NCBI GenBank assembly: GCA_029557025.1
Contig: JAKPRU010001154.1
Span: 1 to 19,701, forward strand
Reading direction: 5' to 3'
Source: Candidatus Omnitrophota bacterium
Lineage (GTDB): Bacteria > Hinthialibacterota > Hinthialibacteria > Hinthialibacterales > JAKPRU01
DNA length: 19,701 nucleotides
Shown here: positions 1 through 7,250 of the stretch, piece by piece
Layout: every line of letters begins with the position of its first letter
Position numbering within the stretch: the stretch's first letter is position 1
Notes under the pieces: model-generated
Databases searched by the model: none
Told to the model about the DNA's origin: nothing
The model's input: the letters and a program-made list of their open reading frames with translations, nothing else
Translations under genes and position numbers: made by a program

Positions 1-400
1 CTACCAGCACCAGGTGCTGAACATGCGGCGGGATCTCTGCCAGACCTTGGCCCAGGGGTCCCAGCACGGTGATCCTGTCTCCCTGTTTTGAAGCGCCCAA
101 TCGCCTTGTTCCCGGACCCACCATTTCAAACAGAATGGAAAAGCCATCCTCGATCCATCGGTTGATGCTGAAAGGACGGTTCAAGAGGGGAGACAACGGA
201 ACTGTCTGAAATAAATCGATCTCGTCCGCCGGATGGCACGTGACCTGAAAAAATTGCCCGGCCAGGGCGCGTTTGGCCTGTTCGGGAGCATGGAAACTGA
301 GACGGGTAAACCGTCCGTCGGTCTCCACGCGGTTTACGCGGACGGGTTCAATCCGCGCCGGACTCTGGGGAGGCGGTTCGTTCGGCAATTGTGCCCTCAC
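1..400 (-). CDS. pyrK: Dihydroorotate dehydrogenase electron-transfer subunit (PyrK-like), 3' end outside window
   Basis: This is the N-terminal part (about 133 residues) of a ferredoxin-reductase-type flavoprotein; the remainder lies beyond the left edge. Translation of the minus strand shows GQFFQVTC, then the FAD-binding motif RPFSI, then ILFEMVGPGTRRLGASKQGD and ITVLGPLGQG. This order is typical of PyrK, which passes electrons from dihydroorotate dehydrogenase (PyrD) to NAD+ in pyrimidine synthesis. The [2Fe-2S] cysteine region expected near the C-terminus is not visible. I chose the GTG at 400, giving MRAQLPNEPPPQSPARIEPV; there is no ATG ahead of the conserved part, and a TTG at 388 is the alternative. 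The start overlaps the last 53 bp of the upstream glycosyltransferase gene in another frame, so the two are probably co-transcribed. Related ferredoxin-reductase subunits such as sulfide dehydrogenase beta share this fold, and a neighbouring pyrD outside the window would settle the name. Confidence 0.75.
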   Translation of the reverse strand, partial: MRAQLPNEPPPQSPARIEPVRVNRVETDGRFTRLSFHAPEQAKRALAGQFFQVTCHPADEIDLFQTVPLSPLLNRPFSINRWIEDGFSILFEMVGPGTRRLGASKQGDRITVLGPLGQGLAEIPPHVQHLVLV

Positions 401-1811
401 GCAGTTGAGTAACCAGTCTCCAACCGGAGACCGCGAACAGTGTAACCGGTACGAGGAATAATGCCACCCAACACGATCCCTGTCGTGCCATGTCGATCAG
501 CAGGAGATTCGGGGAATGACTCAGCAGCCATTCGAAATGCAACACCGGTACGCTTCGGGAGGGCTGGTATACGGACATCTGTTTGGCGATGGGATTCAAA
601 TCCAATCCGGCTTCACGAATAACCAGCACGGCATCCGTAAGAAGTCCCAGGATTGGCATTCCAACTGATACGGCCAATAGAAGCCATATCCAGGTCCCTG
701 TTCGCTTTCGCTCGAACCAGTAAACCGAGGCGGCAACGGCCAGCCAGGGGGTGATTTGGAAAATGTGCCTTGGCCCCCAATCCGAGCCTCCCGCCCAATT
801 CTGCCATTTGCTCATCACGGCCAGATACCCGCCGATCACCAGAAACGCGGTCACTGCGAACCGGCTGTCTCTCCTCCACACGGCACGAACTCCCGGAATC
901 GCCAACAGGAGTATCGGCGAGAAAACAAACAAGCTGCGCCCCGGAGTGAAAAGAAAACCGTGCAGGCCGATCAGCAACGGTGTGGCGAATTGAACCCCTT
1001 CCGCCTGATCTTCGTATCCGGTACTCACAACAGAGCCGAAACGATACACGTTGTATCCCGCGAGACAGGCCAGCGCCGCAAGAACCGGGACGCCTGCAAG
1101 AAACCAGCGTTTCACGAGGTCCCGAACTGTTCGCGTGTTCCGTCCGCTTTCCCAGGCGAACGCCGCGCCTGCCACAAGCGTATCCAGGCGAGTCAGAATG
1201 CCCCACGCGAAGATCAAGCCGGACAAGAGCAAACGTCGCACCGAAAGCGCGGGGTTCTGATCGGCTTTTTGAAGAACGGCGAGCGAACCCAGGACACACA
1301 AGCCCGCAAGCGGTTCGGTGAAAAACGTGCGGCCATGTGTCCAGGCCACGGTGGCCATGCCGAACACAAGCCCGGCAAGGAGACTCTCCCGTAAGTTCAA
1401 TCCCAGCCTTGCCAGAAGACGCCTCAAAACCAGGACCATGCCGATCGTAATCAGTATGTTGACAAACACGGCGCAGAGGCGAAATGCGCGGAGGTTGACC
1501 ACCTCGAAGGAGTTTGATGAACCCAACGCAAGCCACGGGAGATACAGAACCATCGATCCCGCCAGGGGCAGGCCGAGACCGTATTGAGGGTACTCCCGTC
1601 CATCACGGCCGGTTTTTGTGGCGAATCCCATCGGCAAGGGCGGAACCGCGCCGCGATTCCCCTGCATCAGAGAAACAGCCGTCCGCAGCAGGATTTCCTC
1701 ATCCGGTGAGGTCAGCGGGTAGGCAGGCAGAAACAGCAAGTAGAGTGAAAGAAGACACAGCGCAAGCCGAATCTCGCCGCGCGATACATCGGCCTGGTGC
1801 AGGGATTTCAT
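348..1811 (-). CDS. Multi-pass membrane glycosyltransferase, GT39/ArnT-like
   Basis: A 487-residue integral membrane protein with about ten hydrophobic segments. After the first one, LALCLLSLYLLFLPAYPL, comes the acidic loop TSPDEEILLRTAVSLMQ. An Asp-Glu pair in the first periplasmic loop is the catalytic hallmark of GT-C enzymes of the PMT/ArnT type, which transfer sugars from polyprenyl-phosphate carriers to lipid or protein acceptors outside the membrane. A later loop, YPQYGLGLPLAGSMV, also fits. The acceptor cannot be read from the sequence. The reading frame stays open upstream to 2081, but that part would run antisense through the divergent nrnA gene. I therefore start at ATG 1811 (MKSLHQADVSRGE), just before the first membrane segment; the ribosome binding site there is weak. 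The 3' end overlaps the pyrK-like start. Confidence 0.7.
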   Translation of the reverse strand: MKSLHQADVSRGEIRLALCLLSLYLLFLPAYPLTSPDEEILLRTAVSLMQGNRGAVPPLPMGFATKTGRDGREYPQYGLGLPLAGSMVLYLPWLALGSSNSFEVVNLRAFRLCAVFVNILITIGMVLVLRRLLARLGLNLRESLLAGLVFGMATVAWTHGRTFFTEPLAGLCVLGSLAVLQKADQNPALSVRRLLLSGLIFAWGILTRLDTLVAGAAFAWESGRNTRTVRDLVKRWFLAGVPVLAALACLAGYNVYRFGSVVSTGYEDQAEGVQFATPLLIGLHGFLFTPGRSLFVFSPILLLAIPGVRAVWRRDSRFAVTAFLVIGGYLAVMSKWQNWAGGSDWGPRHIFQITPWLAVAASVYWFERKRTGTWIWLLLAVSVGMPILGLLTDAVLVIREAGLDLNPIAKQMSVYQPSRSVPVLHFEWLLSHSPNLLLIDMARQGSCWVALFLVPVTLFAVSGWRLVTQLREGTIAERTASPESGAD

Positions 1812-1928
1812 GGAATCATTCTCTGCGGGCACGGGCACTTCCTGGCGTTTTATTGGATTTGTATAGTAATCCTTTTCATGCCGAATGCGCAGGTTCATCG
1901 GCGGAGACATTTTTTGCGGAAAAATCTT

Positions 1929-2939
1929 ATGTGGGATCGAATTGTTTCCATTCTGCGCAAGAATGATCGTTTTCTCATCACCAGTCACATTCGTCCGGAT
2001 GGTGATGCAGTCGGGTCCTGTCTGGCGCTTCGTCGGATATTGACTGAAATGGGCAAGGCAGCACGCTGGGTGACACACCACGTACCGCCCCAGGAGTTTT
2101 CCTTTTTATTTCAACCGGGGGAATTGGAGATTTTCGACAAGTTTACGGCCTTGGATGGAATTGACTGTATCTGTGCGCTTGATGTTTCGGACTGGCGACG
2201 GATCGGCGACCTTGCGGAACCTCTTCAGGCGCTGACTGCGGATAAGATCTGCCTGGATCACCATCCGTGCGACGGAGTCCTGGTGGAGGCCGAGGTTCGG
2301 GATGAGCAGGCAAGCGCCACGGCCGTTCTGGTTTATCGCCTGTTGCGGCATCTCGATCATCCGCTTTCCCTTCCGGTTGCGGAGGCGATTTACACCGGTG
2401 TGATGACGGATACTATGTCATTTCGCCTGGCGAATACGAACGCGGAAGCGCATGAGGTAGCCTCTGCGTGCCTGCAAGCGGGAGTCAGTGCGCCGAGAAT
2501 CTACGAACAGATTTATGGGACATCTTCGATGGCGCGGCTGAAACTGGCCTCCCAGGTGCTTTCGACCTTGTCATTGGCCGCGGACGGACGGGTAGCGTAT
2601 GTTTATGCGACCCGTGAGATGTATGACACGGCAGGAGCGGTTCGGGGGGATGACGAGGATTTTGTGGAGTATCCCCGTTCTCTGGCCGGAGTGGAAATTG
2701 CGATCTTTCTGCGCGAGACAGATGTCGGAACGGTACGAGTGAGTTGGCGGGCGAGAAACGATATGGATGTTTCACTTTCGGCTCGTCATTTCGGAGGGGG
2801 TGGGCATGTTCGCGCGGCGGGAGCAGAACTGAACATGCCGTTGGATGCTGCCCTGAAGGAGGTCATCGCGGAAGCTGTTGAGCGTGTTACTCACGCAGAT
2901 CGTTCCTCTGTTGCGGGGTCCGGAACTGATAGGCCGTGA
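1929..2939 (+). CDS. nrnA: DHH/DHHA1 phosphoesterase, NrnA-like oligoribonuclease / pAp phosphatase
   Basis: A 336-residue cytoplasmic protein of the DHH superfamily with every catalytic motif visible: SHIRPDGDAVGS (residues 19-30, metal-binding Asp), CALDVSDWRRI (about 82-92), the name-giving LDHH (109-112), TGVMTDTMSFR (156-166), and the DHHA1 substrate loop GGGGHVRAAG (289-298). Members degrade 2-5 nt RNA and dephosphorylate pAp with Mn2+. The ATG at 1929 places the first helix directly before the PDGDA motif, as in family members. The open frame begins at 1797, but its extra 44 residues would run into the divergent glycosyltransferase. A possible -10 (TATAGT, 1862-1867) lies upstream with no convincing -35. 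The gene is not beside rbfA or truB, where nrnA often lies. The last 15 residues after the final helix look unconserved. Confidence 0.88.
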   Translation: MWDRIVSILRKNDRFLITSHIRPDGDAVGSCLALRRILTEMGKAARWVTHHVPPQEFSFLFQPGELEIFDKFTALDGIDCICALDVSDWRRIGDLAEPLQALTADKICLDHHPCDGVLVEAEVRDEQASATAVLVYRLLRHLDHPLSLPVAEAIYTGVMTDTMSFRLANTNAEAHEVASACLQAGVSAPRIYEQIYGTSSMARLKLASQVLSTLSLAADGRVAYVYATREMYDTAGAVRGDDEDFVEYPRSLAGVEIAIFLRETDVGTVRVSWRARNDMDVSLSARHFGGGGHVRAAGAELNMPLDAALKEVIAEAVERVTHADRSSVAGSGTDRP

Positions 2940-3138
2940 TCCGGGCAACAACGGTTTCCAGCTGCCCATTTCCACGCGGGTGGAGCAGGTCGATGGCGAA
3001 TAGGATGTCCTGGAAAACCGAAAAAGGTTTGACGAGTTGTTTCATGTGCGATAATGTTCTACGTTCGTGCCGATTCATTGTCGGCAGGATCGTCATGCCC
3101 ATGCCGGAGCAGGTCCCGCATGGTTTGCTGGAGAAGTA

Positions 3139-3819
3139 ATGCCAAAGGATATCGCTGAAAGTCAACCGCGCTACGTTATCGACCAAGAGCCGTCTCGTCA
3201 AAAGAAGGTAAAGATCCTCCCGGATGAGCAGCGGAAAGCCCTGGAAAAGGTCATGCAGGCTGGCGGGCATGTTCTGGATCGTGATGAACGGGATGTGCTG
3301 CTCCAACTTCTCGACCGTCTGAATATCGAAACCGACCGGCTCAAGGCTCTGCGCAAGGTTGCCGGTGAGGACCGTCCTCTGGACCAGGTTCTGCGGGAGT
3401 TGCGCAAGAAAGAGGGGCTGGATGCGGACGGTCGTCTCCAGGACGAGGAACCGCAAATCCGCAAGACCTCGCACGTGGTCGGGTATCGTCCCGAAGAAGT
3501 CGTGCGAAGGTATCTGGAATCGTGGAACCAGCAGACTTTCGGTGCGGAATATGATTGTTTCAGCAAGTCTTTCTTGAATATGTCCCGTGAGGACTATATC
3601 AATCGCAGGCAGGTTGTTTATCGCCAGACGCTGGCGAAGGGTGGCATGAAACAGAGGATGGGAGATATTCTTTCCGTGGATGTGAGCGGTCCCGAGGCCG
3701 AGGTACGGTGTACAAAAATTATCCAAATGGGAGACGGCAAGGAGACCGTGGAAAAAGATTTGTACCGTCTTCGCATCGAGAACAATCGCTGGGTGATTTA
3801 TCAGGTTGAACCCCTCTGA
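3139..3819 (+). CDS. Hypothetical protein with C-terminal NTF2-like domain
   Basis: A 226-residue soluble protein without signal peptide or membrane segment. Residues about 1-95 are charged and helical, rich in Lys, Glu and Arg (for example ALEKVMQAGGHVLDRDERD). Residues from about 115 to the end look like an NTF2/SnoaL-like cone fold: an opening helix EEVVRRYLESWNQQTF, a second helix, then strands ILSVDVSGPEAEVRCTKII, KDLYRLRIENNRWVIYQVE. Such domains bind small ligands or act as structural modules, and no catalytic residue can be assigned. ATG 3139 has a good Shine-Dalgarno (GGAG, about 5 nt upstream). The frame is open further up to 3067, but those codons look unlike the gene. It lies 200 bp after nrnA and may be co-transcribed with it. 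The function is unknown. Confidence 0.72.
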   Translation: MPKDIAESQPRYVIDQEPSRQKKVKILPDEQRKALEKVMQAGGHVLDRDERDVLLQLLDRLNIETDRLKALRKVAGEDRPLDQVLRELRKKEGLDADGRLQDEEPQIRKTSHVVGYRPEEVVRRYLESWNQQTFGAEYDCFSKSFLNMSREDYINRRQVVYRQTLAKGGMKQRMGDILSVDVSGPEAEVRCTKIIQMGDGKETVEKDLYRLRIENNRWVIYQVEPL

Positions 3820-3849
3820 TTGCCCTTTAATCTGTTTCCTGAGTTTTCA

Positions 3850-3858
3850 TGGTATGAT
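3850..3858 (+). promoter_or_regulatory. Possible extended -10 promoter of the prepilin-like gene
   Basis: TGGTATGAT fits the extended -10 form TGnTATAAT with one mismatch, about 80 bp before the prepilin start. No clear -35 box lies 16-18 bp upstream. A second candidate is GATAGAATAA (3870-3879), a 10-mer that also occurs upstream of the other prepilin-like gene. Confidence 0.3.
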
Positions 3859-3938
3859 AGTATGAATAGGATAGAATAAACGAATGGAAGGTGGGTCATT
3901 TTTCCGGTCAAAACGCCGCTGTGAAAGGATGGCAACCG

Positions 3939-4505
3939 ATGAGACCCAGAGGATTCACCCTGATTGAGCTTCTGATTGTTGTTGCCATCATCGGCATTCT
4001 CGCCGCCATCGCTGTACCCAATTTCATCAATGCCCGTTTGAAAGCCACGATTGCCAGGGTTTATTCCGAGGAGAAGGCAATCAATGACGCCTATACAATG
4101 TACAACCTCGATAACAGCAGCTGGCCTCCGCATCTCGATGGAGACCCGGCGCAGCATCGGTTTGTGACCACGCCGGTTGCTTACTTGTCAACCTCATTAA
4201 AAGATCCGTTTCAGCAAGAGGGAATCACCGCCTCGGAAACGATCGGTTGGTATCAGGGGCAGTATCATGAGGAACCGGGCTACCAGATGCGGGCGGAGTT
4301 TTATGGAACCGGTGACCCGGCTGCCAAGGCCTATGCGGACACGAACAAAAATGCCGCTTTCTTCTGCCGTTCGGTCGGGCCGGATATGGATCGGGTTTCA
4401 GAACGGTCGATTCCTTATGACATTACCAACGGACTCAGCAGCCAGGGAACCATTTGCACTCCCATGCCCGGTTCATGGACAAACAAATATCCATACGAGC
4501 GGTGA
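3939..4505 (+). CDS. Prepilin-like protein with N-terminal methylation motif (type II secretion G / type IV pilin-like)
   Basis: A 188-residue class III signal protein. The N-terminus MRPRG/FTLIELLIVVAIIG carries the prepilin peptidase site after Gly5, Phe at mature position +1 and Glu at +5, followed by the hydrophobic assembly helix (AAIAVPNFINARLKA). The rest is a globular domain with TTPVAYLSTSLKDPF, a motif seen in many solitary pseudopilins of PVC-like and related uncultured phyla. Such proteins are processed by PilD and held in the inner membrane or a pseudopilus. No pil or gsp assembly genes are nearby, so its role is open. ATG 3939 has AAAGGA about 9 nt upstream and puts the leader at the normal length; an ATG at 3891 would add 16 unlikely residues. 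It is followed by an inverted-repeat element. Confidence 0.85.
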   Translation: MRPRGFTLIELLIVVAIIGILAAIAVPNFINARLKATIARVYSEEKAINDAYTMYNLDNSSWPPHLDGDPAQHRFVTTPVAYLSTSLKDPFQQEGITASETIGWYQGQYHEEPGYQMRAEFYGTGDPAAKAYADTNKNAAFFCRSVGPDMDRVSERSIPYDITNGLSSQGTICTPMPGSWTNKYPYER

Positions 4506-4645
4506 GAATTAAGAATTAAAAATTAAGAGATGAAGAAAGAGAAGGACCCCGACCTTCGGGGGAGGGATTCTCTCCTGTGCATCCATAAGGGCAATCGTGA
4601 TAATCCCTAACGAGATCAAGAGGGGTATGGTATTCTTAATTTTTC
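4506..4645. repeat. MITE/REP-like intergenic element with AT-rich inverted ends
   Basis: Starting one base after the prepilin stop are three near-identical 7-mers (GAATTAA, GAATTAA, AAATTAA; 4506-4526). AAAAATTAAGA (4518-4528) is repeated in perfect inverse orientation as TCTTAATTTTT (4634-4644), so 11-bp inverted ends enclose about 105 bp. Inside is the palindrome CCCCGA-CCT-TCGGGG (4547-4561), related to the CCCCCGATCTTCGGGGG core of the elements at 7130 and 17885. No open reading frame or T-run is present. It could also act as an mRNA 3' end structure. Confidence 0.5.
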
Positions 4646-4673
4646 ACCTGAATCATGAAGGAGTGTAATTTTC

Positions 4674-5648
4674 ATGTTCAAGAATCTCTCTCGCAGCTTG
4701 CCCGTTGTTCTTATCCTGGTCTGCTCTGTGGCGATTCTTGCCGCGCCGGTGGATTTGAAATTGAAGTTCCGGAAAGGCGAGACCTTCGAGCAGAGTATTC
4801 AAATAAAAAATAAAGGGACAATGGGGCCGGAGGGAACCCAGATGCCGATTGACACGCTGATGAAAATGCGTCTTGCCTTCGATGTATTGGAGGTTAATGG
4901 AGACCAGTCCGCTCAACTGAAATCCTCCATGAAAGAACTCAAGATCAGCGGAATGCCGATGGTTCAGGGGGAATTGGACTATGCGGAGATACTCGGACTG
5001 AAAGACCAATCGATGCAGCTCACAATCGACAGCCGGGGGAATGTGATCGCAACAGAAGGAGCCGAATCTCTCGGCGGCCCGGGAGCCATGCCGGGAAGCC
5101 CGATGTCCAACTCCGCCCAGTTTGAGTATTTTCCTACCCTGCCGGATCATCCCGTTGAAGTTGACGAAACCTGGGTGAATGAAAAGAAAGTCCAACTTCC
5201 CGGCGCCTCGGTGGAGGGGGTCAATCGGGAGGAGTATGTCCTTCGGGGGATCAAGGAATGGAACGGTATTCAGGTTGCTGTGATCGGAATGAAATCCAAG
5301 GCCGAAGTGAAAGATGCCACCATGTCGCTGGAAAGTCCCGGCTCTATGGGGGCAGAGGTGCAGATGACCTACTGCATCAATTCAATGAACACCGAGAAAG
5401 AAGGGGAAATGCTTATGGACATTGAGAAAGGGCGTCTTCTCGGAGCGGACCTTGTAATCAAGACCCGGGGCGATATTTCGATCTCCACCGGAGTTCAAGG
5501 CGAGAACTTCCCCAGTACCATTAAGACGGTTTCCAACATGGATACCGATGTTGTGTATCGTTATGGTGAGGAGGAAACGCCGGATCTGAGCAGCCTGTAC
5601 ACCAAGAGGGAGGAACCCACAGAGCAGAATCAATCCACAACGAAATAA
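4674..5648 (+). CDS. Exported hypothetical protein (DUF6263-like)
   Basis: A 324-residue protein with a clear Sec signal peptide: MFKNLSRSLP, then hydrophobic VVLILVCSVAILA ending in AAP, with cleavage likely near residue 24. The mature part is beta-rich and has no cysteine except in TYCINS. Segments such as LKLKFRKGETFEQSIQIKNK, an Asp/Val-rich middle (LPDHPVEVDETWVNEKKV) and GRLLGADLVIKTRGD resemble periplasmic proteins grouped as DUF6263, whose function is unknown. The family assignment is from memory of the pattern and is weak. ATG 4674 has AAGGAG with a 10-nt spacer. The gene ends 20 bp before hisS and may share its transcript. The low-complexity Gly/Pro/Met stretch GGPGAMPGSPM (about 134-144) looks like a linker. 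Confidence 0.7.
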   Translation: MFKNLSRSLPVVLILVCSVAILAAPVDLKLKFRKGETFEQSIQIKNKGTMGPEGTQMPIDTLMKMRLAFDVLEVNGDQSAQLKSSMKELKISGMPMVQGELDYAEILGLKDQSMQLTIDSRGNVIATEGAESLGGPGAMPGSPMSNSAQFEYFPTLPDHPVEVDETWVNEKKVQLPGASVEGVNREEYVLRGIKEWNGIQVAVIGMKSKAEVKDATMSLESPGSMGAEVQMTYCINSMNTEKEGEMLMDIEKGRLLGADLVIKTRGDISISTGVQGENFPSTIKTVSNMDTDVVYRYGEEETPDLSSLYTKREEPTEQNQSTTK

Positions 5649-5668
5649 TTTTTTCGCGGAACGGAACC

Positions 5669-7087
5669 ATGTCGAACACAGTGCAACCTCGATTACTCAA
5701 AGGATTTCAGGATTATCTGCCCGGTCAGATGATTGCCCGTCAGCGGATCATTCAAACGGTGCGGGAATGCTACGAACGGTTCGGGTTTCTGCCGTTGGAT
5801 ACCCCGGCGCAGGAATACGCTTTGACACTGCTGGGACCGGGCGGCGAGGAATCCAATAAGCAAATTTTTCGATTCTCGAATCCGGAGAATGAGGATATCG
5901 GCCTGCGGTACGATCTCACTGTGCCGCTGGCACGTGTAGTCGCTATGTATCCCGATCTGCCGAAGCCGTTCCGTCGGTACCAGGTCGGTAAGCTCTGGCG
6001 AGCGGAGAAACCGGATCCCGGAAGGTATCGGGAGTTTATTCAGTTCGACCTGGATGCGGTCGGCTGCCCGGATGTGCTTACGGATGCGGAGATCATCCTT
6101 GCTATGCACGATACTCTTCGGGCGCTGGGGATTGAGCGATTTGTAATTCACATCAACAACCGGAAAGTCCTCAACGCGGCGGTCACACACGCAGGGGTCT
6201 CCGCCGAAAAAGTGAATGCCGTCATTCGTGTGATCGACAAGTTGGAGAAGATCGGAATACAGGACGTCAGGAAAGAACTTGCAGACGGGCGCGTGGATGC
6301 CTCCGGTGATCGGATTCGCGGTCTGGGTCTTGAACCCTCACAAATCAATCGACTCTGCGAGTTTCTGGAGATCCCAGGCGGGACGAGAACCGATGTGTTG
6401 AAAAATGTCTCGCGTGTTCTGAGCGATTGCCGGGCAGCCCAGGAGGGGATCGAGGAATTGAATCAAATCGCGGGGTATCTGGACGCGGTCGCCATTTCCG
6501 AAGACCTTGCGATTATCGACCCAACCCTGGCGCGTGGTCTGGACTATTATACCGGCCCGATCTTTGAGACAACCTTGCCGGATGCGCCCCGGTTCGGTTC
6601 GGTGTTCAGCGGCGGACGATATGACAATCTGATTCGACGGTTTTCCGATGAGGAGATTCCCGCTACGGGAGCCTCGGTGGGAATTGACCGTCTCCTGGCC
6701 GCGCTGGATAGTTTGGGATTGGTGCCGGATATCCGGTGCACGGCGCGTGTTCTGGTGACGGTGATGGATCAGCAGCACAAGGCAGAATACCTTCGTATGG
6801 CCCAGGAACTCCGACGTGCGGGTATTGCGACAGAGTTGTATACCGGCACAGCAAAAGGCCTGGGCAAACAACTGAAGTATGCCAATGCGCTGGGGATGGA
6901 TGTTGCGGTCATTGCAGGTGATGACGAGTTTGCGCAGGGAACCGTCTCTATTAAAGACCTTGGGGCCGGAATGGCAAAACGGAAACAGGCCGATACCCGC
7001 GAAGAATGGATGGAAAAGGGGACAGCCGGTCAGCAGACGGTGAAACGGGAGCAGCTGGTTGAAACTGTGCGGGCGTTTCTGGGGTAG
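5669..7087 (+). CDS. hisS: Histidyl-tRNA synthetase
   Basis: A 472-residue class II aminoacyl-tRNA synthetase that charges tRNA-His. Visible motifs in order are: motif 1 region KGFQDYLPGQM (11-21), RYDLTVPLAR (80-89), motif 2 with RYQVGKLWRAEKPDPGRYRE (103-122), the histidine-specific motif LARGLDYYTG (287-296), GGRYDNLIRRF (315-325), and motif 3 GASVGIDRLLAAL (334-346). The C-terminal anticodon-binding domain (about 355-472) contains ELYTGTAKGLGKQLKYA. The intact LARGLDYYTG argues for a true HisRS rather than the paralogue HisZ. It is longer than the E. coli type (about 424 residues), with an enlarged region between motif 2 and the histidine motif, as in eukaryote-like HisRS. ATG 5669 has a purine-rich but weak ribosome binding site. 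Confidence 0.95.
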   Translation: MSNTVQPRLLKGFQDYLPGQMIARQRIIQTVRECYERFGFLPLDTPAQEYALTLLGPGGEESNKQIFRFSNPENEDIGLRYDLTVPLARVVAMYPDLPKPFRRYQVGKLWRAEKPDPGRYREFIQFDLDAVGCPDVLTDAEIILAMHDTLRALGIERFVIHINNRKVLNAAVTHAGVSAEKVNAVIRVIDKLEKIGIQDVRKELADGRVDASGDRIRGLGLEPSQINRLCEFLEIPGGTRTDVLKNVSRVLSDCRAAQEGIEELNQIAGYLDAVAISEDLAIIDPTLARGLDYYTGPIFETTLPDAPRFGSVFSGGRYDNLIRRFSDEEIPATGASVGIDRLLAALDSLGLVPDIRCTARVLVTVMDQQHKAEYLRMAQELRRAGIATELYTGTAKGLGKQLKYANALGMDVAVIAGDDEFAQGTVSIKDLGAGMAKRKQADTREEWMEKGTAGQQTVKREQLVETVRAFLG

Positions 7088-7129
7088 AGATATTCTGCCA
7101 TCTATTCCGGAAAGGTGGGTCAATGATTT

Positions 7130-7244
7130 CAACCCCCCTTGTATTCCCCCCGATCTTCGGGGGAAGCATCCCTCACCCGAAGGTCCGGCAAGGTCACAGC
7201 TAAAATCCCTCCCCCGAAGATCGAGGGAGGGTAGGTGGGGGTTG
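7130..7244. repeat. Inverted-repeat element, copy A, between hisS and galactokinase
   Basis: A 115-bp palindromic element bounded by CAACCCCCC (7130) and GGTGGGGGTTG (7234-7244). The left arm contains TTCCCCCCGATCTTCGGGGG and the right arm its near-exact inverse, TCCCCCGAAGATCGAGGG; each arm can also fold on itself. The outer 12-mer CAACCCCCACCT is shared, in inverse orientation, with the element at 17885. It has no coding capacity of its own. Its right edge touches the galactokinase start and supplies the purine-rich stretch before it. Confidence 0.7.
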
Positions 7245-7250
7245 ATTCCA

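Noticed and set aside
613..1536. 307-codon minus-strand frame inside the glycosyltransferase
   Set aside because: It is a shifted frame of the membrane protein gene; it is Arg/Gly-rich with no hydrophobic pattern or motif.
2887..3726. 279-codon minus-strand frame
   Set aside because: Most of it is antisense to the NTF2-like gene, which has a good start and domain pattern. Only the last about 50 codons are kept as an open question.
7059..7250. N-terminal extension of galactokinase back into hisS
   Set aside because: It would translate the repeat element and the end of hisS, begin with TTG without a ribosome binding site, and exceed family length by over 60 residues.
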